DNA of 64,000 nucleotides from Microcella alkaliphila (GCF_004216855.1 NZ_SGXT01000011.1:310001-374000); one strand, 5' to 3'; shown: positions 35,654 through 44,230, counted from the first letter of the stretch. Numbers and translations are program-made. Notes: a model not told the origin generated them from the letters alone.

Positions 35654-36721
35654 TCACAGCCCCGGTTCGCCGGGGCTGTCGCCATTTTCGGAGCGTTTCC
35701 GCCGGCTCGTGGCCACACGCACACCTGCACCCGCCGCGGCGCCGACAGCGGCGCCCGCGAGCGTGATGACGAGCACTGCTCCCCCCTGCGCCGCGGCCTG
35801 CCCGAGCGACCCGGTCGCGGCGAACCCGATCCCCTCGGCGAGCAACGCCGTGACGACGCCTCCGGCCGCGAGTCCGGCGAGCAGGCCGAAGACGACGCCG
35901 CGGAGGGGCCGACGCTCGCTGCGCATCGCTCCCCCGACGACACCGGCCGCAGCTCCTACCGCGACCACGGCGACGGGCACGAGCGCCACGGCGGCCAGGG
36001 ACACGGCGGCCGCCCCGACGATGGTGCCCGCGACGGGATCCGCCGCGTGGGCGGGGCGTCCTGCGATGCGCACGACGAGCATCCAGCCGACGGCGCCGGT
36101 GACAGCGCCCACGGCGGCGAACACCAGGATGCTCGCGGTCGCCTCATCGAGGCGCCCCTCCGCCGCGACGACGGACGCGGCGACGGACAGTGCGCCGCTG
36201 ACACACGCGGCCAGGATTCTGCCGATGGGCACTCGCTCATGGTTCGCCGTCGACTCCGGATTCTTGCGGATGACGAGCAGGATCCCCACCATGACGGCGG
36301 CCGGCGCGGCGAGACGCGGAAATGCTCCCCCCAGGTCGACGGCGCCCAGCGTTGTTTCGAGCAGCGGTGGCACAGCGACGATGTGCACGACCGCGATCGG
36401 AGCGACAACAAGCGCCGCGCCGAGGGCGGCAACGACGCTTCGCGCGACGACCCCGACACGCCGCCGCAGAAGCAGTGCGATCACGGCGCCGCCCCCGGTG
36501 GCCGCCGCGCTGGCAGACACGGTTCGAGCGACGTCAACGGTTCCGGCGAGGGCGAGCACCGCGATCATTGCAACGGCGACGGCGACGGCCGCAGAGACGC
36601 CGATGGAGCGCGCATCCCGTCCGCTGGGCGCGCGGACGAAAAGTACGGCGGCGATGAGAAAGAGGGCGGCGGCGAGAGACGCGACCACGGTCACCGCGGG
36701 TGGCGAAACCAGAGTGGTCAC
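35654..36721 (-). CDS. Degenerate Amt-fold membrane protein lacking both channel histidines
   Basis: 355 residues from GTG at 36721 (GGGAGGA upstream), about ten spans. It has no obvious name, but aligns by eye with the neighbouring Amt almost without gaps: DLGGAFPRLAAPAAVMVGILLV matches Amt DYAGGTAVHINAGAAALALALV, AVGWMLVVRIAGRPAHAADPVAG matches ILGWLVVEKIKDGKPTAVGAASG, and the last spans also match. The positions of Amt His167 and His318 are Arg136 and Gly279. Transport activity is doubtful; a sensory or modulatory role is inference. Its last codons form the tRNA terminator hairpin. Confidence 0.65.
   Translation of the reverse strand: MTTLVSPPAVTVVASLAAALFLIAAVLFVRAPSGRDARSIGVSAAVAVAVAMIAVLALAGTVDVARTVSASAAATGGGAVIALLLRRRVGVVARSVVAALGAALVVAPIAVVHIVAVPPLLETTLGAVDLGGAFPRLAAPAAVMVGILLVIRKNPESTANHERVPIGRILAACVSGALSVAASVVAAEGRLDEATASILVFAAVGAVTGAVGWMLVVRIAGRPAHAADPVAGTIVGAAAVSLAAVALVPVAVVAVGAAAGVVGGAMRSERRPLRGVVFGLLAGLAAGGVVTALLAEGIGFAATGSLGQAAAQGGAVLVITLAGAAVGAAAGAGVRVATSRRKRSENGDSPGEPGL
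35656..35679 (+). terminator. Terminator of tRNA-Val(CAC) embedded in a coding end
   Basis: Ten-pair stem ACAGCCCCGG / CCGGGGCTGT with loop TTCG, followed by TCGCCATTTT on the plus strand. It begins four bases after the tRNA and lies wholly inside the last codons of the convergent Amt-like gene. Confidence 0.7.
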
Positions 36722-36757
36722 GACGGTCGTCCTCCCTCGGCCAGGCGCGCATACGAC

Positions 36758-36796
36758 GGCGGGGCGCCCTCCCGAGTGTGAGAGTAGCGCCCCGCC
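36758..36796 (-). terminator. Hairpin between amt and the Amt-like gene
   Basis: Ten-pair GC stem GGCGGGGCGC / GCGCCCCGCC with a 19-base loop, starting 20 bases after the amt stop and ending 37 bases before the GTG of the next gene. It probably reduces read-through from amt into the Amt-like gene. Confidence 0.5.
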
Positions 36797-36815
36797 GAAG
36801 GGGTGGTGCTAAGGA

Positions 36816-38033
36816 CTACTTCTGCTCGACGAAGTCGTACGCCTCGCCACCGTGGATCACGGTGTCGATGCCGGCGACCTCGTCCTCGTTCTTGACGCGG
36901 AAGCCAATCGTCTTCTCGATCGCGAGCCCCAAGATGAAGGCGACGACGAACGAGTAGATCAGCACGCCGAAGGCGGCGATCGTCTGAACGATCAGCTGGC
37001 CGAAGTCGCCACCGGTGAACAGGCCGGTGTCGATCGCGAAGAAGCCGAGGTACAGGGTTCCGATCATGCCGGCGACGAGGTGCAGGCCCACCACGTCGAG
37101 CGAGTCGTCGAAGCCGAGCTTGAACTTCAGCTCGATCGCGAGCGCGCTCACGGCACCGGCGATGACGCCGAGCACCAGCGCCCAGCCGGGCGACAGGTTC
37201 GCGCACGCCGGAGTGATCGCGACGAGTCCGGCGACGGCGCCCGAGGCGGCACCGACGGCCGTCGGCTTGCCATCCTTGATCTTCTCGACCACGAGCCAGC
37301 CGAGGATCGCCGCGGCGGTGCAGCCCAGCGTGTTGACGATGATGAGGCCAACCCCGGCGTTCCCTCCGCCGAACGCCTCGGCGCCCGCGTTGAAGCCGAA
37401 CCAGCCGAACCAGAGCAGCGACGCGCCGAGCAGCACGAGCGGCACGTTGTGGGGCTTGTGGGCACCCTTCTCGAACACGACGCGGCGGCCGAGCACGAGG
37501 GCGAGAGCCAGAGCCGCGGCGCCGGCGTTGATGTGCACAGCGGTACCACCGGCGTAGTCGATGACCTCGGGCAGGCCCATCAGCTCGCCGAGCGAGTAAG
37601 CCCAACCGCCACCCCACACCCACGCGGCGACGGGGAAGTACACGAGCGTGGCGAAGAGGCCGACGAAAATCATCCAGGCACCGAACTTCGCGCGGTCGGC
37701 GATGGCGCCCGAGACGAGCGCGACGGTGATGATGGCGAAGGTCGCGCCGAAGGTTACGCCGACGAGGCCGTCATTGTCAGCGACCATGCTGCCGAGGGCG
37801 AAGTCGGCGAATGGATTACCCGCGAATTGGAACGGGCTGTCGACGGCCGACATCGAGTAGCCGTAGAGAATCCACAGCACGCTGACGAGGCCGAGCGAGC
37901 CGAAGCTCATCATCATCATGCTGACGACGCTCTTGGCCTTGACGAGGCCGCCGTAGAAGAAGGCGACGCCGGGGGTCATGAGCAGAACGAGTGCGGTGGC
38001 CGTTACGGCCCATGCGAGTTCGCCGGTATCCAT
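36816..38033 (-). CDS. amt: Ammonium transporter
   Basis: 405 residues with about eleven spans. The channel histidines are His167 (GGTAVHINAG) and His318 (VVGLHLVAG); the family signature KPHNVPLVLLGASLLWFGWFGFNAGAE and the SMMMMSFG and GGW segments are intact. It carries ammonium into the cell. No glnK or glnD gene follows, unlike many amt operons. A near-perfect GlnR box upstream points to nitrogen control. Confidence 0.97.
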   Translation of the reverse strand: MDTGELAWAVTATALVLLMTPGVAFFYGGLVKAKSVVSMMMMSFGSLGLVSVLWILYGYSMSAVDSPFQFAGNPFADFALGSMVADNDGLVGVTFGATFAIITVALVSGAIADRAKFGAWMIFVGLFATLVYFPVAAWVWGGGWAYSLGELMGLPEVIDYAGGTAVHINAGAAALALALVLGRRVVFEKGAHKPHNVPLVLLGASLLWFGWFGFNAGAEAFGGGNAGVGLIIVNTLGCTAAAILGWLVVEKIKDGKPTAVGAASGAVAGLVAITPACANLSPGWALVLGVIAGAVSALAIELKFKLGFDDSLDVVGLHLVAGMIGTLYLGFFAIDTGLFTGGDFGQLIVQTIAAFGVLIYSFVVAFILGLAIEKTIGFRVKNEDEVAGIDTVIHGGEAYDFVEQK

Positions 38034-38125
38034 CAGGTAGTACCTCTCGAGTTCGGATTGCGAGGAAGCGTGACCGAGCTCGGGGGCCTCGTGGTGGCTG
38101 AGGTCGCCGTGGTCACATTCGACAG

Positions 38126-38131
38126 TGTCAA
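38126..38131 (-). promoter_or_regulatory. Candidate -35 box of amt
   Basis: A perfect TTGACA lies nine bases downstream of the GlnR box on the minus strand. A matching -10 box is not clear at the usual spacing. Confidence 0.35.
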
Positions 38132-38139
38132 CCCGGCGT

Positions 38140-38177
38140 GTTTCGTCGGCGGTTGCGCCCTGTTTCTGTCGTGTTAC
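38140..38177 (-). promoter_or_regulatory. GlnR box upstream of amt
   Basis: On the minus strand: GTAAC, six bases, GAAAC, six bases, CAACC, six bases, GAAAC. The first half matches the GlnR consensus GTNAC-N6-GAAAC exactly and the second half has a perfect GAAAC, with the standard 22-base repeat of two GlnR half-site pairs. GlnR activates amt under nitrogen limitation in many actinobacteria. The rest of 38034-38238 holds only the amt leader. Confidence 0.75.
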
Positions 38178-38238
38178 ACGCGGCGGGCGCAGATTAACAT
38201 CGCATTTCCGATCTCCGGATGCACGCTGTTACGACCGC

Positions 38239-38604
38239 TCAGATTCGCTGCGATTCGTCAGGGTCACCGAACGCATCATCGGCCAGGTGGTCGGGCGTGG
38301 TGAACGATGCGGGCCGCGCCCCGGTGAGATACCCCGCTCGCGCGAGAGCGAAGCCGCCGATCGAGGAGGTGACGAGCTGGCCGATGATGGCGACGACTCC
38401 CTTGATGAGGTTCGCGACCGTCGGGTCGAGAACGAGGAGTCCGACGATGAGCAGTGCGACTCCGAGCCCAGCCGCGGCTGCGATCGCGCAGGCGCGGGTG
38501 TAGAAGTCGGGGAGTCGAATTAACCCGATCGCGCCACTCAGGATGATGAAGGCGCCAACGACGAGCATCGCGTTGCCGACGATGGTCTGCACGGTATCGA
38601 GCAT
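38239..38604 (-). CDS. mrpG: Na+/H+ antiporter Mrp subunit G
   Basis: 121 residues from ATG at 38604, which shares its A with the mrpF stop (TGATG). Three spans with ILSGAIGLIRLPDFYTRAC, the MrpG/MnhG signature, and a hydrophilic tail. It is the last gene of the Mrp operon. Confidence 0.93.
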   Translation of the reverse strand: MLDTVQTIVGNAMLVVGAFIILSGAIGLIRLPDFYTRACAIAAAAGLGVALLIVGLLVLDPTVANLIKGVVAIIGQLVTSSIGGFALARAGYLTGARPASFTTPDHLADDAFGDPDESQRI

Positions 38605-38870
38605 CAGCGCTTCCTCCCCTGCAGCAACCGCGCGAGCGACAGAATCGACAGGAAGCCGAGGATCGCCGCGACCAGAATGATGTCCAGAACGGCATCGACA
38701 CGGAGCAGCAGGCCGAACACCACCATCAATCCCATGAAGGCAAAAAGGATCAGGTCTCCGGCGATAGCACTGTCGGCCTTGGTGGGGCCCACCACAATGC
38801 GCACGACCGCGACGGCGACCGCGGCGATCAGCATGATCACGACGATGACGGCGACGACGGGATGGATCAT
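38604..38870 (-). CDS. mrpF: Na+/H+ antiporter Mrp subunit F
   Basis: 88 residues, three spans. RIVVGPTKADSAIAGDLILF and LDIILVAAILGFLSILSLARLL are typical of MrpF. It overlaps mrpE by four bases and mrpG by one. Confidence 0.93.
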   Translation of the reverse strand: MIHPVVAVIVVIMLIAAVAVAVVRIVVGPTKADSAIAGDLILFAFMGLMVVFGLLLRVDAVLDIILVAAILGFLSILSLARLLQGRKR

Positions 38871-39244
38871 GCCGGGGTGTCCTTTCCTCCGTCAGCGCGC
38901 GGGCGCGACCGGGTGGCGCGGAGCATCCGCCTCTCGAGGTCGAGAATGCTGGCACGGAACGCGTCTACGTCGCCGTTCACGAACATCCCGTAGACGTACA
39001 CGTCGCCGCGTTCGCGGTTGATGGCCATCAGCATCGTGTCGGGGGTCAGCGCGACGAGGATGACGAGCAGCGTCTCTTCGGTCTCGGTGAGGTCGTAAAG
39101 GTGCACCTTCACGATGCCGGATGTGGGCTTCTTCTTCGGCAGCAGCATGACGGCGAGCACGCGAATGCTCGCGACGACGACCTCGCCGAAGAACCAGCCG
39201 ATGAAAATCAGGATGCGCAGGGGCCACGCCCAGGGAGTGTTCAC
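38867..39244 (-). CDS. mrpE: Na+/H+ antiporter Mrp subunit E
   Basis: 125 residues. Short compared with many MrpE proteins: N-terminal span region LRILIFIGWFFGEVVVASIRVL, then VALTPDTMLMAINRERGDVYVYGMFV, which is the conserved MrpE core. It is coupled to mrpD and mrpF by four-base overlaps. Confidence 0.9.
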   Translation of the reverse strand: MNTPWAWPLRILIFIGWFFGEVVVASIRVLAVMLLPKKKPTSGIVKVHLYDLTETEETLLVILVALTPDTMLMAINRERGDVYVYGMFVNGDVDAFRASILDLERRMLRATRSRPRADGGKDTPA

Positions 39245-40872
39245 TGGCCGATCACCGCCACCACGTAGTCGGTCGTGTCGATGAGTCCGGCCGCGGCCTG
39301 CTCCGAGAGGCCGAGCAAGAACTCCGCGCCAACGCCGAGACAGACGGTAATCACCGCAAGTTGCAGGGCGGGCAGCGCCAGACGTAACGGTACCCGCAGG
39401 CCGTGCGGGTGGTCGTGCGCGTGATCGTCACCCTCGCCGGCATGCCCGGTGTCGTGGCGCTCGCGTGCTGCCTGAATCTCGGCGTCGACGGCGCCCGCGT
39501 CGACGGGTTCGTCGTCGAGAAGCCCGGCGGTCTCGCGCACGCGCGCCTCAGCAGCCCGGCGCTCGCTGTCCTGCGGCAGCTTGCCGTTGAATACGGCGGC
39601 CCAGATCTTCAGCATCGACAGCAGTGTGAACAGGCTGACGGCGATCGCGACGATGCCCACGATCACCTGCCCCGCGTCGATGGTGGCGAGAATCAGGCTG
39701 AACTTGGCGACGAAGCCCGAGAACGGGGGCAGTCCGGCCAGCGACAGCGCCGCGATCACGAAGGCCGCCGTAATGAGTGGCTCGCGGGTGCGCATGCCAC
39801 CGAGCTGGTCGAGACGACCACTGCCGTAGGTCTGCTCGAGCGCGCCGGTCGACAAGAACAGCGAGGCCTTCACGATCATGTGGTGCAGCAGGTAGAAGAT
39901 GCCGGCCGTGAGGCCCAACTGGGTGAACAAGCCGACGCCGACAAGGATGTAGCCAATCTGGCTCACCATGTGGAACACGAGGATTGAGCGCATCGTGGGC
40001 TCACCCATGGCCCCGAAGACGCCGATCACCATCGTGAGCGAGGTAATCACGAGCGCGATCACGAGCCAGGTGGCGTCGCCGTCGAAGACGACCGCATAGA
40101 TGCGGTAGATCACGTAGATCGCAACCTTGGTGTGCAGGCCTGAGAACAGCGCGGTCACCGCGGGCGACGTAACGACGTAGGTGCGCGCAAGCCAGCCGTG
40201 CACGGGGAACACGGCCGCCTTGACGGCGATCGCACCCAAACAGACGGCAGCGGCCACGGCCGTCGCCGGGTTGTCGACCGCCGCGCCCGCCAGTTCGGCG
40301 AGGTTCACGGTGCCCTCGACGGCGTAGATGAGGCCAACCCCACCCAGGAACAACGTCGAGGCGAGCAGGTTGACGGTGACATAGAGGCGCGCGCCGCCCA
40401 GGTCGCCCTGGCGACTGAGCACCAGCAGCAAGCCGTACGAGGGCAGCAGCATGACCTCGATGAAAACGAAGAGATTGAAGAGGTCGCCGGTCAGCAGCGC
40501 GCCGGCCACGCCACCCGCGAGAATCAGCACGAACGAGGCAATCGACGGGCTCCGCGCCTCCCGGCTCGCGATCATGTATTGGAAGCTGACCACCGCGAGG
40601 ATCGACGTCACGGTGAGGACTAGCGAGGCAAAGAGGTCGGCGACGAACGGGATGGAGATTCCGCCGGGCCACAACGCAACCTGGTGCGCAATGACGGTGC
40701 CGTCCGCGGTGAGCACGACGAGCAGAACGGCACCGGCGAGCATCGCCAGCAGCGAGACCATGCCGAGCACGCTGCGCAGCGTGTGCTGTCGCGGCAGAGC
40801 GAGCAGGATCCCACCAACCACGAGCGGAGCCCCCGCAAACATCGGGAGAAGCAACGACACGACGTCGGTCAT
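39241..40872 (-). CDS. mrpD: Na+/H+ antiporter Mrp subunit D
   Basis: 543 residues, about 14 spans, homologous to the Nuo proton-channel subunits. FNLFVFIEVMLLPSYGLL holds the conserved transmembrane Glu, and KAAVFPVHGWLARTYV the conserved Lys. A hydrophilic insertion near residues 430-495 between the last spans contains RHDTGHAGEGDDHAHDHPHG, unusually rich in His and Asp. It is coupled to mrpC. Confidence 0.95.
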   Translation of the reverse strand: MTDVVSLLLPMFAGAPLVVGGILLALPRQHTLRSVLGMVSLLAMLAGAVLLVVLTADGTVIAHQVALWPGGISIPFVADLFASLVLTVTSILAVVSFQYMIASREARSPSIASFVLILAGGVAGALLTGDLFNLFVFIEVMLLPSYGLLLVLSRQGDLGGARLYVTVNLLASTLFLGGVGLIYAVEGTVNLAELAGAAVDNPATAVAAAVCLGAIAVKAAVFPVHGWLARTYVVTSPAVTALFSGLHTKVAIYVIYRIYAVVFDGDATWLVIALVITSLTMVIGVFGAMGEPTMRSILVFHMVSQIGYILVGVGLFTQLGLTAGIFYLLHHMIVKASLFLSTGALEQTYGSGRLDQLGGMRTREPLITAAFVIAALSLAGLPPFSGFVAKFSLILATIDAGQVIVGIVAIAVSLFTLLSMLKIWAAVFNGKLPQDSERRAAEARVRETAGLLDDEPVDAGAVDAEIQAARERHDTGHAGEGDDHAHDHPHGLRVPLRLALPALQLAVITVCLGVGAEFLLGLSEQAAAGLIDTTDYVVAVIGQ

Positions 40873-41222
40873 GAGCGCACCTCCTGGCCCTCGTCACCCA
40901 GATCGGCGGGGGTCAGGGAGTCCGGTTCGGTGTCATCGTCCCGTCGACCAATCGCCGCGAAGGTCGCCATGACGACGGTGATCGAGAAGGCGATGACAAT
41001 GGCGGTGAGCACGAAGGCCTGGGGCAGCGGGTCGGCCGCCTGCGACGTGTCGCCGCCGAAGAACGGAGCATCGCGTCGCGCGACGCCACCCGACGCGATC
41101 AACAGCAGGTTGATGGCGTGGGTCACGAGGATGAAGCCAAAGATGATGCGCATCATGCCGCGTTGCAGGACGAGATAGATACCCGCCCCCATCAGTAAGC
41201 CAATGGTCAGCGCGAGACTCAT
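40869..41222 (-). CDS. mrpC: Na+/H+ antiporter Mrp subunit C
   Basis: 117 residues, NuoK-like with three spans. GIYLVLQRGMMRIIFGFILVTHAINLLLIASGG and FVLTAIVIAFSITVVMATF are conserved in MrpC. It overlaps mrpA and mrpD by four bases. Confidence 0.95.
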   Translation of the reverse strand: MSLALTIGLLMGAGIYLVLQRGMMRIIFGFILVTHAINLLLIASGGVARRDAPFFGGDTSQAADPLPQAFVLTAIVIAFSITVVMATFAAIGRRDDDTEPDSLTPADLGDEGQEVRS

Positions 41223-44083
41223 GCCGACACCTCCTCTCGGGCACGTTCTGTCGATCGTTTCGCTCGCTCGACAATTTCGCCGTGCCGCTCGCGCACCCCA
41301 CCGAGTTCGTTGAGAACGGCGATCACCATGGCGACAACGGCGAAGTACACACCAAGGTCGAAGATGAGGGCGCTGGTGAAGGCGTACTCACCACCCCAGG
41401 GCAAGGGGATGTCGAAGCGGATGGGGCGCAGGAACGACCCGACCGCCATCCCGGCAACACCGGTGAGCACGGCGACGATGATGCCGGAGGCGAAGAGTCC
41501 GCGGTACGGCCAGCGGACAGGCGCGAGACGGTCGGCCGATGCGCCCAGGTAGAAGAGGGCGAAGCCCGTCGCCCCGACGAGTGCCGAGATGAAGCCGCCG
41601 CCCGGCTCGTAGTGACCGCGCAGCAGCAGGTACAGCGACAGCACGACGATGACGGGCGCCGTCCAGTGCGCAACGACCCGGATGGGCATCGTGTTGTCGT
41701 GGCTGCGGGCGAGGGCGGAGGTCTCGGGCACGGCGAGGGCAACGTCGCGCTCGCCGATGAGCCGGCGGGTCCCGAGCACCGCCATCACGACGATGCCGGC
41801 GACCGCCACGACCGTGAGCTCACCGAACGTGTCCAGCGCGCGATAGTCAACGAGGATCGTGTTGACGATGTTCTCGCCGCCCGTGTCGATGTAAACGTTG
41901 TCGAGGAAGTACTGACCCACAGCAGAGATCTCGCGTCGACCCGTAAAGGCGAGGGTTGCAAGCGTGGCGGCGAAACCCGCACCCAGGGCGATCGCCGCCG
42001 TCACGATGGTGCGCTGGCGCGAGACGCGGTGGAAGCGCCGGGGCAGACGCCGGAGAATTAGCACGAGGGCGACCACCGTGAGCAGCTCGACGAGCAGCTG
42101 GGTGAGTCCGACGTCGATGGCGCCGAGGGCGAAGAACCAGATCGCCACCGCGAAGCCGGCGCCGCCGACGAGCACGAGCGCCGTGAGTCGCGAGCGAACG
42201 AGCACGGTCGGGATGACCGTGGCCGCGACGAGCGCGAACAGAACCGCATCGGTCCACGGCTCGTCGGGCTGGATGAGCGCGCCCGCGGTCGGGGCGACGA
42301 CGATGGCGGCGGCCGCGATGATACCGAGCAGGATCCACGGCACGCCAAGGTGCAGGGCCTGCCCGTCGGTGCGGGTGAGGTCGCCCACCCGGGCGCCGAG
42401 GGCAATCGACCCCGTACGCAACTTCTCGACCACGTCGATGGCGGTGAACGACAGGATGCGCCGCTCAAACACGCGGTCAAGTCGACGACGCTGGCTCACC
42501 ACGACCAGCCCCAGCACGATGATCGTGATCGACAGGGCGAGCTCCAGCGTGAAACCCGCGAACAGCGCGAACGTTGCCGTGTACGGCTCACCGGCGGCGG
42601 CGCTGCCGGCCGCCCCGGTCAGCGGGTGTAGCCACACGATCGCCGGCCCGAGCACGAGGCCCGCCAAGGCGGGGGCGAGGGCCGGGGCGAGGAATGCGGG
42701 CGATGCCTCGGAGACCATCTGGGGCATCCGATGCGTGTCGAGCGTGTCGTCGACGCGTTCGGTGCCCCGGTAGTCGGTGAATCCGCCGAGCAGGATGCGC
42801 GCGGTGTACGCGAACGTCGCCGTCGCGGCCAGCACGCCGGTCGCCGCGAGCGCCGCACCGAGCCACGCCGGGCCGCCCGGGTCGGCCAGGCCCCCGAGCA
42901 GGTACTCCTTTGCCACGAAGCCGAGCAGCGGGAAGATGCCCGCCATCGACAGCCCGGCAAGCAGGGTCGTCGCGAATGTCACGGGCATGCGGCGCGCCAG
43001 CCCCCGCAGAAGGCGAATGTCACGCGTTCCGGCCTGCTGGTCGACGATGCCGACCACCATGAACAGGGCCGCCTTGAACAGCGCGTGACCGAGCGTGTAG
43101 AGCGCCGCGGTCGCGAGGGCGCCCGGAGTACCGATGCCGATGATCGCGACGATGAAGCCGAGTTGGCTGACCGTCGAGTACGCCATGATCTCTTTCAGAT
43201 CAAAGCGGCGCAAGGCAAAGACGGCGCCCATGATGGCCGTTATGAGACCCGTGGTCACCAAGATCGACTGCCACACGACCGTGCCGGCGAGCGCGGGCGA
43301 GAACAGCAGCAGCAGGTAGATGCCCGCCTTCACCATGGCGGCGGCGTGCAGGTAGGCGCTCACCGGCGTCGGGGCGACCATCGCGTCGGGCAGCCACATG
43401 TGGAACGGGAACTGCGCCGACTTGGTCATCGCGGCGATCGCGACGAGCACGGCGACGGCCGCCGTGAACCCGCCGTCGGCCTGCCAAGCGTCACTCGCGA
43501 GGGCCTCGCTGACGACGGTGGTGCCCGTGCGGGCGATGATCAACACGACGGCGAACAGCAGCGCGAGACCACCCATCGCCGTGACGAGCAGGGTGCGCAC
43601 GGCGGGGGCGCTCGCCTTGCGTCCCGAGCGGTTGATCAAGAAGAACGAGCAGAGCGTCGTCAGCTCCCAGAACACGAACAGCAGCACGAGATCGTCAGCG
43701 AGAACGAGACCGGTCATCGCGAACGCGAACAGCAGCATCCATGCGTAGTAGCCGGTGTGCCGGTGAATGTCACGGCCCGACAGGTAGCGCGCTGAATACG
43801 CCATGACGAGGGCGCCGATGCCGAGCACGATGATTAAGAACAGGGCCCCGAGGCCGTCGAGACGCAGTCGGAGGGCGATGTCGAGCGTCGGCATCCACGG
43901 AACGCTTTCGCTCACGACACTGCCCGGTTCCAGAACCTCGGATGCTCGCATGGCGACCGCGACCGCGAGGGCTCCCAGCCCTGCCGCGGCAACCCAGCCC
44001 GCGGCGCGCCCAATGGCGACGGTGGCGGCCATTGTTACAACGACCACAACGAGGGTGGCGCCGAGCAGCATCATGAGGCTCAC
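41219..44083 (-). CDS. mrpA: Na+/H+ antiporter Mrp subunit A with fused B domain
   Basis: 954 residues from GTG at 44083. The NuoL-like N-terminal half (ARYLSGRDIHRHTGYYAWMLLFAFAMTGLVLADDLVLLFVFWELTTLCSF, KSAQFPFHMWLPDAMVAPTPVSAYLHAA) is followed by MrpA-specific spans and a C-terminal MrpB-like domain (HYEPGGGFISALVGATGFALFYL to ALIFDLGVYFAVVAMVIAVLNELGG). The complex exports Na+ in exchange for protons. Its start overlaps a short leader ORF (GTGA). Confidence 0.95.
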   Translation of the reverse strand: MSLMMLLGATLVVVVVTMAATVAIGRAAGWVAAAGLGALAVAVAMRASEVLEPGSVVSESVPWMPTLDIALRLRLDGLGALFLIIVLGIGALVMAYSARYLSGRDIHRHTGYYAWMLLFAFAMTGLVLADDLVLLFVFWELTTLCSFFLINRSGRKASAPAVRTLLVTAMGGLALLFAVVLIIARTGTTVVSEALASDAWQADGGFTAAVAVLVAIAAMTKSAQFPFHMWLPDAMVAPTPVSAYLHAAAMVKAGIYLLLLFSPALAGTVVWQSILVTTGLITAIMGAVFALRRFDLKEIMAYSTVSQLGFIVAIIGIGTPGALATAALYTLGHALFKAALFMVVGIVDQQAGTRDIRLLRGLARRMPVTFATTLLAGLSMAGIFPLLGFVAKEYLLGGLADPGGPAWLGAALAATGVLAATATFAYTARILLGGFTDYRGTERVDDTLDTHRMPQMVSEASPAFLAPALAPALAGLVLGPAIVWLHPLTGAAGSAAAGEPYTATFALFAGFTLELALSITIIVLGLVVVSQRRRLDRVFERRILSFTAIDVVEKLRTGSIALGARVGDLTRTDGQALHLGVPWILLGIIAAAAIVVAPTAGALIQPDEPWTDAVLFALVAATVIPTVLVRSRLTALVLVGGAGFAVAIWFFALGAIDVGLTQLLVELLTVVALVLILRRLPRRFHRVSRQRTIVTAAIALGAGFAATLATLAFTGRREISAVGQYFLDNVYIDTGGENIVNTILVDYRALDTFGELTVVAVAGIVVMAVLGTRRLIGERDVALAVPETSALARSHDNTMPIRVVAHWTAPVIVVLSLYLLLRGHYEPGGGFISALVGATGFALFYLGASADRLAPVRWPYRGLFASGIIVAVLTGVAGMAVGSFLRPIRFDIPLPWGGEYAFTSALIFDLGVYFAVVAMVIAVLNELGGVRERHGEIVERAKRSTERAREEVSA

Positions 44084-44118
44084 GGGGAACCTGCCGGGTG
44101 TGCGATTCCAGGGGTCAT
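44080..44118 (-). CDS. Possible 12-residue coupling leader ORF of mrpA
   Basis: ATG at 44118 follows a strong GAGGAG; the peptide is MTPGIAHPAGSP and its TGA overlaps the mrpA GTG as GTGA. mrpA itself has only a weak ribosome binding site, so translation of this leader may load ribosomes for mrpA. Inference from layout only. Confidence 0.35.
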   Translation of the reverse strand: MTPGIAHPAGSP

Positions 44119-44230
44119 GAGCTCCTCAGGTGCTGATCGTCGCGGTAGTGCACCGCTGTCGTAGCGGTACCGCGGCGCGCACTCTGCGCTCCGCATTTGC
44201 CGACCAGTCTTCCCGGCGCACCTGCCCGCT

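Noticed and set aside
35525-36781. Plus-strand frames opposite the Amt-like gene, one running through tRNA-Val(CAC)
   Set aside because: They cross a tRNA and its terminator and have extreme Asp/Gly/Arg or Ala/Thr composition. The minus-strand gene has a ribosome binding site and alignable Amt-like spans.
36758-36796. The hairpin after amt as a riboswitch
   Set aside because: It is a simple GC stem with an unstructured loop and no conserved ligand-binding elements; a terminator or read-through reducer is the simpler reading.
38034-38238. AmtR-type (TetR) operator upstream of amt
   Set aside because: The visible repeats fit the GTNAC-N6-GAAAC pattern of GlnR better than the Corynebacterium AmtR site.
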